A stretch of 5,074 nt of DNA from Synergistaceae bacterium (GTDB lineage: Bacteria > Synergistota > Synergistia > Synergistales > Synergistaceae). The notes beneath the pieces are model-generated. The model saw only the letters and a list, made by a program, of their open reading frames with translations, did no database searches and had not been told where the DNA came from. A program made the position numbers and the translations under genes. The DNA lies in the NCBI GenBank assembly GCA_012728505.1, contig JAAYEY010000162.1, positions 1-5,074 of the forward strand, read 5' to 3'. Positions 1 to 4,821 of this stretch are shown in pieces; the stretch's first letter is position 1, and each line of letters starts with the position of its first letter.

Positions 1-828
1 CCCAGAGAAATGTGGGAGTTTGCCCTTCTATACGAAAGTGCAAGGGGCAATACAACAAAGGAAGATGTCTTCCAAAAAATGTCGGATATTGTTGACATCA
101 TGGAGAATTGCATAGAAGAAGGTCTTCGCGGCACAGAATACAAAGACAGGATACTCGGTTTTCAGTCATATAAAATAGATGAAGCTGCAAAAAAAGGAAA
201 GCTGGTCCCCTGTGACTTGCTCAATACGGTAATAAAATACATAACGGCGGTAATGGAAGTCAAAAGCTCCATGGGCGTAATCGTTGCTGCTCCGACAGCG
301 GGCTCGTGCGGTTGTCTGCCGGGAACCATCATCGGAGTAGGTAAATCTATGGGATTGTCACACAATGAAATGACCAAGGGCATGCTTGTTGCCGGGCTGA
401 TTGGGATATTTATAGCAGAATCTGCGACTTTCGCTGCTGAGGTTGCGGGTTGTCAGGTTGAATGCGGAGCAGGTTCATCAATGGCGGCCGCAGGAGTTGC
501 CCAATTGCTAGGAGGAAGCGTAGAGGAATGTGTAAATGCAGCATCTTTTGCACTTCAGAACGTAACCGGCCTTGCGTGCGATCCCGTAGCTAATCGTGTT
601 GAAGTCCCCTGTCTTGGGAAGAACATAATGGGAGGCTCAAATGCCATATCAAGTGCGAATATAGCATTAGCCGGCTACGACAAAGTCATCCCACTGGATC
701 AGACCATAAAAGCAATATACGACATAGGGCTGAAATTACCTCTAGAACTCCGCTGCACATTTGGAGGCCTCGGCAAGACCGAAGAGTCGTTGAAAATCAG
801 GAAGAAGCTGGAAGAGACTGCCGGATAA
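1..828 (+). CDS. sdaAA: L-serine dehydratase (ammonia-lyase), Fe-S dependent, alpha domain; 5'-truncated by the window
   Basis: This enzyme converts L-serine to pyruvate and ammonia in the cytosol with a [4Fe-4S] cluster. The frame is open from base 1 (Pro-Arg-Glu before the first ATG at 10), and no ribosome site fits in the nine bases seen, so the gene very probably starts upstream. Counting from that ATG (272 residues), the family signature PTAGSCG..PG lies at 95-105. Cysteines 148 (in AGCQ), 190 (in GLACDPVAN) and 201 (in VEVPC) are spaced 42 and 11 apart. From memory this equals the spacing of the three cluster ligands in the Legionella enzyme. The protein ends in Ala-Gly, so it lacks the C-terminal cysteine that acts as an internal ligand there. 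Whether it is a separate alpha subunit or the end of a longer beta-alpha fusion cannot be seen. The family is near certain; the exact substrate is inferred. Confidence 0.93.
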   Translation, partial: PREMWEFALLYESARGNTTKEDVFQKMSDIVDIMENCIEEGLRGTEYKDRILGFQSYKIDEAAKKGKLVPCDLLNTVIKYITAVMEVKSSMGVIVAAPTAGSCGCLPGTIIGVGKSMGLSHNEMTKGMLVAGLIGIFIAESATFAAEVAGCQVECGAGSSMAAAGVAQLLGGSVEECVNAASFALQNVTGLACDPVANRVEVPCLGKNIMGGSNAISSANIALAGYDKVIPLDQTIKAIYDIGLKLPLELRCTFGGLGKTEESLKIRKKLEETAG

Positions 829-840
829 GCCATCCGGCGG
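818..840 (+). terminator. Hairpin over the serine dehydratase stop codon, without a T-tract
   Basis: GCCGGAT (820-826) pairs perfectly with ATCCGGC (832-838) across a five-base loop, and two more pairs (818-819 with 839-840, one a G-T wobble) extend the stem to nine. The TAA stop (826-828) lies at the top of the stem. The following bases are purine-rich rather than T-rich, so it is not a standard intrinsic terminator. It could stabilise the mRNA 3' end or pause RNA polymerase. Confidence 0.4.
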
Positions 841-841
841 G

Positions 842-896
842 AGTCGATTGGAAATCGGTTGTGAATCAGTGGGGAATCGATGGGTAAAGATAGTGG
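842..896. repeat. Degenerate 11-bp tandem array (left array)
   Basis: Read in steps of eleven from 842, the sequence gives AGTCGATTGGA, AATCGGTTGTG, AATCAGTGGGG, AATCGATGGGT and a weaker fifth unit, AAAGATAGTGG. The shared core is A(A/G)TC followed by a G/T-rich half. The period is close to one helical turn, so protein binding on one DNA face is possible, as is decay of an old satellite. It begins a few bases after the serine dehydratase hairpin. Confidence 0.5.
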
Positions 897-1107
897 ACCT
901 AAATGCCTCTTATCTCTGCATGTCTCAATCTCACCGTCTTTCCCGCATGCAACTGATCAGAGGGAGGGTGCGTTTCGAGATCGGGAATCCAGGTCCACTC
1001 CCCATCGTCTTCCCTGTATGCCTCTGAGCCGGGATCCAGTGGCTTTTGTTTAATAGGTTATAAACCCTGTCATAGACTGAATTTAGTACCACTGGACCTC
1101 CGATCTC
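892..1107. repeat. Interlocking inverted and direct repeats, with alternative pairings
   Basis: AGTGGACCT (892-900) is an exact inverted copy of AGGTCCACT (991-999). The segment 977-999, GAGATCGG through AGGTCCACT, is also an imperfect inverted copy of 1091-1107 (ACTGGACCTCCGATCTC, with six bases missing in the middle). TCCAGTGG (1035-1042) pairs perfectly with CCACTGGA (1089-1096). These pairings exclude one another. In addition 935-950 (CGTCTTTCCCGCATGC) recurs directly at 1006-1021 with three changes, all C/T transitions, and ATGCCTCT occurs at 903 and 1018. The pattern suggests duplication and decay of a small element, or a structured RNA. Confidence 0.5.
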
Positions 1108-1189
1108 ATAACGCTTTCGAAATAGTTAGAATGCTAAGGTGTTTTTACAAGTTTCATTAGCATGAAACGGCATTCTCCTGATCAGTTGC
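949..1189. repeat. 12-bp perfect inverted repeat enclosing the nested hairpins
   Basis: GCAACTGATCAG (949-960) and CTGATCAGTTGC (1178-1189) are exact reverse complements separated by 217 bases. The pair 977-999/1091-1107 and the hairpin at 1151-1168 lie inside it, so all three could form together as one branched structure. The ends contain the palindrome CTGATCAG, which alone could be a protein site. Whether this is an RNA fold, the ends of a small mobile element, or two separate binding sites is open. Confidence 0.45.
1151..1168. repeat. Short perfect hairpin or operator-like palindrome
   Basis: GTTTCAT (1151-1157) and ATGAAAC (1162-1168) form a perfect 7-bp dyad around TAGC. Neither side has a T-tract, so it is not a terminator. 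It could be a repressor-type operator, but no adjacent promoter was recognised, or it could be one stem of the larger structure around it. Confidence 0.35.
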
Positions 1190-1196
1190 GTCCGGT

Positions 1197-1253
1197 AGAG
1201 ACGAGTTTTTAAGATTCTTGACCTAAGATATTAAGAACTAATTCCCCGTCTCT
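1197..1253. repeat. Two-part stem with an asymmetric internal loop
   Basis: AGAGACG (1197-1203) pairs with CGTCTCT (1247-1253). Directly inside, 1204-1212 (AGTTTTTAA) pairs with 1231-1239 (TTAAGAACT), with one G-T wobble. A seven-base bulge (1240-1246) sits on the 3' side. The two helices together give 16 pairs. There is no following T-run on either strand, so it is better read as structured RNA or an inverted repeat than as the terminator of either converging gene. Confidence 0.4.
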
Positions 1254-1266
1254 TGTCCTAACAACC

Positions 1267-1310
1267 GTTTGACCATTGTTTAACTATTGCTTGACTATAG
1301 TTTGACCGCC
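1267..1310. repeat. 11-bp tandem array, four units (right array)
   Basis: Four consecutive 11-mers run without gaps: GTTTGACCATT, GTTTAACTATT, GCTTGACTATA and GTTTGACCGCC. The consensus is GTTTGACTATT, or AATAGTCAAAC on the other strand. Positions 3-4 (TT) and 6-7 (AC) are invariant. The 11-bp step keeps each unit on nearly the same DNA face, as in arrays bound by response regulators such as PhoB, but that comparison is only architectural. It lies 27 bp beyond the end of the small minus-strand gene. Confidence 0.6.
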
Positions 1311-1336
1311 CTAAACATTACTTGCCCCTGCCGCCC

Positions 1337-1555
1337 TCACCACTTACCATAATTTACTGGACCCACTATTTCTATACCCATCTCGGCAAGAATGCGAGGG
1401 ACATGCTTTTGCCTCTCAATAAAAACGCGCATCTGATCTTTGCTCCACGGTCGGCTTGAAAGTTCGCGTCTGCCTGGCAATTTTATTTTGGCCTCAGGAG
1501 AAAGCTTTATGTCTTCAAAATTGATTTCTTTAATAAGATCAAGGTTTATCGCCAT
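1337..1555 (-). CDS. Uncharacterised 72-aa protein, second gene of the nucleotidyltransferase operon
   Basis: I do not recognise this protein. It is 72 residues, with no membrane segment, signal peptide or cysteine. An acidic N-terminal third (around INFEDI, residues 11-16) is followed by a basic stretch with GRRELSSRPW at about 28-37. A predicted amphipathic helix (QMRVFIERQKHVPRILAEMG, about 41-60) leads to the C-terminal IVGPVNYGKW. It is probably real: an AGGTGAG ribosome site (1570-1564) sits eight bases before the ATG and overlaps the TGA stop of the preceding nucleotidyltransferase, so translation is probably coupled. The tight pairing with a possible toxin-type nucleotidyltransferase suggests a partner or antitoxin role. 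That is inference from position only. Confidence 0.6.
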   Translation of the reverse strand: MAINLDLIKEINFEDIKLSPEAKIKLPGRRELSSRPWSKDQMRVFIERQKHVPRILAEMGIEIVGPVNYGKW

Positions 1556-1564
1556 AATAAGGTC

Positions 1565-2179
1565 TCACCTCGCTGGGTCCGATTTATTGTTATCACATTT
1601 TGAATTGGGTAGTCCATCATTTTGCCCCACGTCTGTAGTCTCAAAGATTTCTAGCGCCTTTTCAAGATAATCCTCGATGTTTTCTTCTACAGCTCTTTTT
1701 CTAAGGTAGTCCATGTCCGGTTTGAGTAGGTTGCTGGATGAAAGCATTACCTTGGCCCATTCAAGATCCTTGGGAACATTCCACCATTTTGCTGCGTTCA
1801 GTCTGTCTATGATTATCTCTTCGAGAGAAGTTACAAGGACAAACTGCCCTGCATAGTTTATCTTGTTTAATTTGCCGGGGACAGGACCGCTTACAAATTC
1901 GACAAGCAGGTCATATTCCGGAGCGTAGTACTGCTTTCCTATCTTTGAAAATCCGTTGGCTTTTAGTATGTCTAAGACTGTTGAAATGTCTTCAAGAACA
2001 ATATCCATATCGACGGAAGCATAATTGCCGCCGGTATATAACTGGACTGCACTGCCTCCGACAAGAATTGGGAACATGTTGCTGTGAGCATCCTTGATAC
2101 GTTCATTGAGCCACGCAAGGAAGAAAATTTTCTTTTCTATGTCGTTTAACTTGTTGGCTGATATATCCCTAAGCTCCAT
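1565..2179 (-). CDS. Nucleotidyltransferase-fold protein, DUF6036/AbiEii-like
   Basis: Cytosolic 204-residue protein of the minimal nucleotidyltransferase (Pol beta) superfamily. The signature glycine pair GGSAV is at 41-45, followed by the metal-binding D-x-D at Asp57 and Asp59 (SVDMDIV). A third acidic residue may be Asp90 or Glu94 in YDLLVEF. The segment LEEIIIDRLNAAKWW (119-133) resembles the conserved helix of AbiEii and DUF6036 proteins, and the last 20 residues are polar and probably disordered. AbiEii-type members are toxins that attach nucleotides to a target such as tRNA; whether this one does is unknown. I chose ATG 2179 because GAGAGGTG (2194-2187) lies correctly before it. A longer reading from TTG 2212 would start inside the promoter -10 box. 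It is the first gene of an operon with the 72-aa gene nine bases downstream. Confidence 0.82.
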   Translation of the reverse strand: MELRDISANKLNDIEKKIFFLAWLNERIKDAHSNMFPILVGGSAVQLYTGGNYASVDMDIVLEDISTVLDILKANGFSKIGKQYYAPEYDLLVEFVSGPVPGKLNKINYAGQFVLVTSLEEIIIDRLNAAKWWNVPKDLEWAKVMLSSSNLLKPDMDYLRKRAVEENIEDYLEKALEIFETTDVGQNDGLPNSKCDNNKSDPAR

Positions 2180-2203
2180 GGACAAACACCTCTCATTATT
2201 CAC

Positions 2204-2232
2204 ATTATACAATAGACGATGAAAGTATTTTA
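2204..2232 (-). promoter_or_regulatory. Probable sigma-70 promoter of the nucleotidyltransferase operon
   Basis: A perfect TATAAT lies on the minus strand at 2209-2204, with a weak -35 (TAAAAT, 2232-2227) 17 bases upstream. Transcription would start near 2197 and give an 18-base leader containing the GAGAGGTG ribosome site. The strong -10 with a poor -35 suggests low or activated expression. Confidence 0.5.
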
Positions 2233-2318
2233 TCTCTTAAGGGTTGTTTTTTCTCATAAATTTACATTGTTGTTTAAAAACATGATAAAATAGTGAAAAT
2301 TGATAATAATAGATAGAT

Positions 2319-2324
2319 TATAAT
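2319..2324 (+). promoter_or_regulatory. Candidate -10 element for the first pilin gene
   Basis: TATAAT occurs on the plus strand about 140 bases before the pilin start, in an AT-rich stretch. No good -35 is found at 16-18 bp; the TTGATA at 2300 is only 13 bp away. If used, it would give a leader of about 130 bases. The 2213-2462 gap otherwise holds only AT-rich sequence and the divergent promoter; I saw no RNA gene or terminator in it. Confidence 0.25.
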
Positions 2325-2462
2325 AGAGGACCTGAATAGTTGCGCTTGCTGTTTTTGTCTTAGTACTGATTTAAATATTGAAGTTCTGGATAAACTTTTG
2401 AACAGAAATATATTTTTGGAAACTATGTTTGAGTAAAGTGGACTTTATTTGGATGTGGAACC

Positions 2463-2996
2463 ATGCGAATAGGCCATGCTCCCAATCACAAAAGGCTTCG
2501 AGGTTTTACGCTCGTTGAAATTCTGATTACTTTAATAATAATCGGCATTTTAGCCGGTTCACTGGTAGTGGGTTTCGGCCAAATGAGGGCGAAAGTAACT
2601 GCTACAAAAATCATTTCTGACCTGAGAACCATGAGGTCCGGTCTGGTTCTATACCACTCCGACACAGGAACTTGGCCAACAGGTGGAGCAGGGACATGGG
2701 ATGTGCTTAAGGATTATATTGACACAGATAGTATGTCCTCGGAGCAACCCACGGGTAAAAATAAAACTAAAATATATGCATTAAGAGTTTATCAGACAGG
2801 GGATTTAAAGGGTAGAATATTCGTTATGGCAAATGTTAATGACAATAATTTCTTTGGTATTGATAATTTAGTTAGAACTAAACTGGCAGACCGACAAACA
2901 GAATATGGACTCCTCAACAATGGTGGTGAAAATCCTTATACCACTGATAAAAAAGGTACTACGGGTGTGATCGTTATGATCGAAGTAAAGAAGTGA
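2463..2996 (+). CDS. Type IV pilin-like / pseudopilin protein with prepilin leader
   Basis: A 177-residue protein with a class III prepilin signal. The basic leader (residues 1-14, ending KRLRG) precedes FTLVE, with cleavage expected between Gly14 and Phe15. The essential Glu at mature position 5 (Glu19) is present, followed by a hydrophobic helix to about residue 37. It would be processed by a PilD-type peptidase and assembled into a pilus or type II secretion-like filament. The ATKIISDLRTM segment (47-57), followed by YHSDTGTWP, continues the alpha-1 helix into the head. The short globular part has no cysteine, so no disulfide-closed D-region. GGA at 2451-2453, nine bases before the ATG, is the likely though weak ribosome site. 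No assembly genes lie in this window, so pilus versus pseudopilus is undecided. Confidence 0.85.
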   Translation: MRIGHAPNHKRLRGFTLVEILITLIIIGILAGSLVVGFGQMRAKVTATKIISDLRTMRSGLVLYHSDTGTWPTGGAGTWDVLKDYIDTDSMSSEQPTGKNKTKIYALRVYQTGDLKGRIFVMANVNDNNFFGIDNLVRTKLADRQTEYGLLNNGGENPYTTDKKGTTGVIVMIEVKK

Positions 2997-3120
2997 AACA
3001 TGGCATCATATAATAATACGTAGCATACTGATTCACACACCAACACTTAACATTAAAATTATCTTGACAACATTGTGTTTGAATGACGGATATATAAACA
3101 CTAGATCCTTGATTGTTTTA

Positions 3121-3136
3121 TTTATCTTGAGATAAA
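3121..3136 (+). promoter_or_regulatory. Small hairpin just before the second pilin start
   Basis: TTTATC (3121-3126) and GATAAA (3131-3136) form a perfect six-pair stem around TTGA, ending a few bases before the start codon. The only purine-rich candidate ribosome site (GAGATAAAG, from 3129) is partly inside it. It could lower translation, but the AT-rich stem is weak. The rest of the 143-base gap has a TTGACA at 3064-3069, but the nearest TATATA or TATAAA boxes are 21-23 bp away, too far for a good promoter. Confidence 0.25.
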
Positions 3137-3142
3137 GCGGTG

Positions 3143-3931
3143 ATGCTTATTCTAAACACAAAAAGAGATGTATCGAAAGGTTTTACTTTGGTAGAGTTGT
3201 TGATTGTAATTGCGATGGCAGGAATCCTTGCAGCTGCATTGTTCTTCATGCTCCCTACAATAATCAACGGAACCGGTAGGACAGTGGATATTGCCTCTGT
3301 CAAATTATTGGACAAAGCTACGTCTCTATACAAGATGACTCAAATGACGACATGGAACGATGTTTTTAAAGGATTTACGACTGATGCTGCAAGACTTGGA
3401 GAACTTTATGAGACGGGTAATATGGATAGGATACCCGTTCCCAATACAAAAGGGAGTGCTTTTGTCTGGAGCATATCTGAACAAAAATGGAACGTTGTAC
3501 ACGTAGTGGGCGGATCGGAAATTACAATGGTAGTAAGCGGAGGCTTTAAAGGTTATATTACAGGTTCTTACACAGGGAATGAAAAAATCATCCAAATCCC
3601 CGCGGTAATAAACGGTACAGCGGTTACTCAGATCCATCAAGATGTTTTTAGCGGCAAAGGACTGACATCTGTAGTGATAGAAGAAGGCATAACTCGAATT
3701 CATGCGAGAGCTTTCAAGGATAATAAACTAACAGAAATAGTATTGCCGAACAGCATGACAAGGTTGGACTACGGGGCTTTCATGGATAGCGGCCTTAAAA
3801 AAATTACGATCGGTCATGGCCTATTGATCGAAGGCAATGTCTTCCCTAAAAATGATTCTTTTATAACAGCATACAATCTCGGTGGTGCAGGGACTTACAT
3901 TTTGTCCGGTGCCACATGGGTCAAGCAGTAG
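3143..3931 (+). CDS. Prepilin-type protein fused to a BspA-like leucine-rich-repeat domain
   Basis: 262 residues from ATG 3143; a GTG at 3140 would add one Met and cannot be excluded. The leader ends VSKG, with cleavage between Gly13 and Phe14, and the mature FTLVELLIVI carries Glu at +5 (Glu18) before a hydrophobic helix to about 40. After a linker of about 95 residues comes an LRR_5/BspA-type region. It has a cap with GYITGSYTGNEK at 137-148, then 22-residue units starting LTSVVI (174), LTEIVL (196) and LKKITI (218), with AF or VF before each turn. The end (AYNLGGAGTY...W, about 243-259) resembles the closing motif of BspA-like surface proteins. The family is linked to adhesion, so a filament-tip or minor-pilin adhesin is a reasonable inference. 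It lies 146 bases after the first pilin and probably shares its transcript. Confidence 0.85.
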   Translation: MLILNTKRDVSKGFTLVELLIVIAMAGILAAALFFMLPTIINGTGRTVDIASVKLLDKATSLYKMTQMTTWNDVFKGFTTDAARLGELYETGNMDRIPVPNTKGSAFVWSISEQKWNVVHVVGGSEITMVVSGGFKGYITGSYTGNEKIIQIPAVINGTAVTQIHQDVFSGKGLTSVVIEEGITRIHARAFKDNKLTEIVLPNSMTRLDYGAFMDSGLKKITIGHGLLIEGNVFPKNDSFITAYNLGGAGTYILSGATWVKQ

Positions 3932-3972
3932 GGATCCTTCCCACGCACATAAATTTTCTTTTTGATAAACAC

Positions 3973-4013
3973 AAAAAAGCTGTCTGCTTATATAAGCAGA
4001 CAGCTGAGTTTTT
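3973..4013. terminator. Strong bidirectional intrinsic terminator
   Basis: A perfect 28-base palindrome (3978-4005) forms a 12-bp stem with a TATA loop. On the minus strand it is followed by six T (3978-3973), ending the tRNA-Ser transcript. On the plus strand it is followed by GAGTTTTT (4006-4013), ending the second pilin gene. It serves converging transcripts and lies 42 bases after the pilin stop. Confidence 0.92.
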
Positions 4014-4016
4014 CTA

Positions 4017-4109
4017 TGGCGGAGGAGGTGGGATTTGAACCCACGTGACAGTTCAGCACCGCCAAGACGATTTCGAGTCGCCCGCCTTCGACCACTCGGC
4101 CACCCCTCC
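4017..4109 (-). tRNA. tRNA-Ser, anticodon CGA
   Basis: Serine tRNA of 93 bases reading UCG codons. Acceptor GGAGGGG pairs with CTCCTCC (one G-T), followed by discriminator G and an encoded CCA. The anticodon loop is CTCGAAA. A long class II variable arm (TGGCGGT with ACTGTCA) and a T-arm of GTGGG/CCCAC around TTCAAAT are present. It is the second gene of the tRNA-Ser operon, immediately before the terminator. Confidence 0.97.
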
Positions 4110-4145
4110 AGAAAACACAAAAAAGTCTTTTAATCAAAATAAGTA

Positions 4146-4235
4146 TGGCGGAGAGGAAGGGATTTGAACCCTTGGAACGGTTACCCGTTCACTCACTTTC
4201 CAGGCGAGCGCCTTCGACCACTCAGCCACCTCTCC
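4146..4235 (-). tRNA. tRNA-Ser, anticodon GGA
   Basis: Serine tRNA of 90 bases reading UCC and UCU. Acceptor GGAGAGG pairs perfectly with CCTCTCC, with discriminator G and an encoded CCA. The anticodon loop is CTGGAAA on a CTCGC/GTGAG stem. The long variable arm is GAACGG/CCGTTC, and the T-arm is AAGGG/CCCTT. It is the first gene of the operon, 36 bases before tRNA-Ser(CGA), and starts about 35 bases after the predicted transcription start. Confidence 0.97.
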
Positions 4236-4277
4236 GCATGCTTAGCGCCAGTTGTACAGAACAAACTGACGGTGGGG

Positions 4278-4306
4278 ATTATAGCTTATTCCATAGCTAA
4301 TGTCAA
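4278..4306 (-). promoter_or_regulatory. Perfect consensus sigma-70 promoter for the tRNA-Ser operon
   Basis: On the minus strand TTGACA (4306-4301), a 17-base spacer and TATAAT (4283-4278) match the consensus at all twelve positions. Transcription should start near 4271. The -35 lies seven bases beyond the tadA stop codon, so the tRNAs have their own strong promoter and may also receive read-through from tadA, which has no terminator of its own. Confidence 0.93.
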
Positions 4307-4312
4307 AATTGA

Positions 4313-4771
4313 TTAGGACTCTCTGTGACGCCTTTTGAGGAAAAATATTCGGAGTAATTCTGCACATTCTTTTTTCAATATTCCTGATCTCACAATGCAT
4401 CTGTGATACATCCTTGGGTCTTGTACTATGTTGTATAGAGAGCCTACTGCTCCGGCCTTTGGATCCTTTGCTCCGAAGACAAGAGTTTCAAGCCTTGATT
4501 GGACCAACGCGCCTGCACACATGACGCATGGCTCAAGAGTCACATAGAGCGTACAGCCATCAAAGCGCCAGTTTTTAAGAGCATTAGAAGCCTCCTGCAT
4601 GGCTTCTATTTCCGCATGTCCAAGCGGAGAGCCCTTGATCAACCTGCTGTTTGAACCGCGTCCTATAATTTCGCCATTTCTCACGATAACAGCACCGACA
4701 GGGACCTCGTCATTCTGCATGGCTTTATCCGCTTCTTTTAGGGCTTCCTTCATATAAAGAACGTCATCCAT
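4313..4771 (-). CDS. tadA: tRNA-specific adenosine-34 deaminase
   Basis: This enzyme deaminates the wobble adenosine of tRNA-Arg(ACG) to inosine in the cytosol so that one tRNA can read CGU, CGC and CGA; in most bacteria it is essential. The 152 residues are the normal length. The zinc and catalytic motif H-A-E is at 52-54 (His52 a zinc ligand, Glu54 the proton shuttle). PCVMC at 81-85 gives the two cysteine ligands. The conserved VTLEPCVMCAG and GAKDPKAGAVGSL blocks align with E. coli TadA by eye. The ATG at 4771 follows a GGAG ribosome site (4783-4780) by eight bases. It is divergent from tRNA-Arg with only 50 bases between them, so its promoter must overlap that of the tRNA. The arginine tRNA next door carries CCG and is not itself a substrate. 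Confidence 0.97.
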   Translation of the reverse strand: MDDVLYMKEALKEADKAMQNDEVPVGAVIVRNGEIIGRGSNSRLIKGSPLGHAEIEAMQEASNALKNWRFDGCTLYVTLEPCVMCAGALVQSRLETLVFGAKDPKAGAVGSLYNIVQDPRMYHRCIVRSGILKKECAELLRIFFLKRRHRES

Positions 4772-4772
4772 C

Positions 4773-4802
4773 GTGGCAGCTCCATTCTGAATGTGCTATA
4801 AT
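4773..4802 (+). promoter_or_regulatory. Extended -10 promoter for tRNA-Arg and ffs
   Basis: TGCTATAAT (4794-4802) is a perfect extended -10. A partial -35, GTGGCA (4773-4778, four of six), is 18 bases upstream. Transcription would start near 4809, about 13 bases before the tRNA. The element lies within the 5' untranslated region of the divergent tadA gene and brackets its ribosome site, so the two directions may interfere. Confidence 0.65.
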
Positions 4803-4821
4803 TTCTTCTGTCGCTAAAAAT

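Noticed and set aside
162..383. Minus-strand frame inside the serine dehydratase
   Set aside because: Antisense shadow of a well-conserved enzyme; no ribosome site or recognisable product.
842..1310. CRISPR array
   Set aside because: The 11-bp units are contiguous with no unique spacers, and they are too short and degenerate for CRISPR repeats. No cas gene is present.
829..1336. Remnant of an insertion sequence
   Set aside because: No transposase fragment or flanking target-site duplication could be recognised. The inverted repeats are nested rather than terminal, so only a generic repeat description is justified.
1440..1670. Plus-strand frame of 76 codons opposite the nucleotidyltransferase operon
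   Set aside because: Antisense to the gene junction and low in protein-like features; the minus-strand genes have ribosome sites and, for one, catalytic motifs.
2398..2429. Promoter TTGAAC at 2398 with TATGTT at 2424 before the first pilin
   Set aside because: The spacer is 20 bp and the -10 is poor.
3064..3098. Promoter for the second pilin: TTGACA at 3064 with TATATA at 3091 or TATAAA at 3093
   Set aside because: The spacing of 21-23 bp is too long for a sigma-70 promoter; kept only as a remark in the hairpin entry.
3118..3333. Minus-strand frame of 71 codons opposite the second pilin's N-terminus
   Set aside because: Antisense of the conserved hydrophobic pilin helix, which commonly stays open in the opposite strand.
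3326..3703. Minus-strand frame of 125 codons opposite the LRR pilin
   Set aside because: Shadow of the repeat-containing coding sequence; composition is unlike a real protein and there is no start context.
3821..4120. Minus-strand open frame of 99 codons containing EGWPSGRRRATRNR
   Set aside because: It runs across the tRNA-Ser(CGA) gene, the terminator and the antisense of the second pilin. The peptide is the usual artefact of reading a tRNA-Ser.
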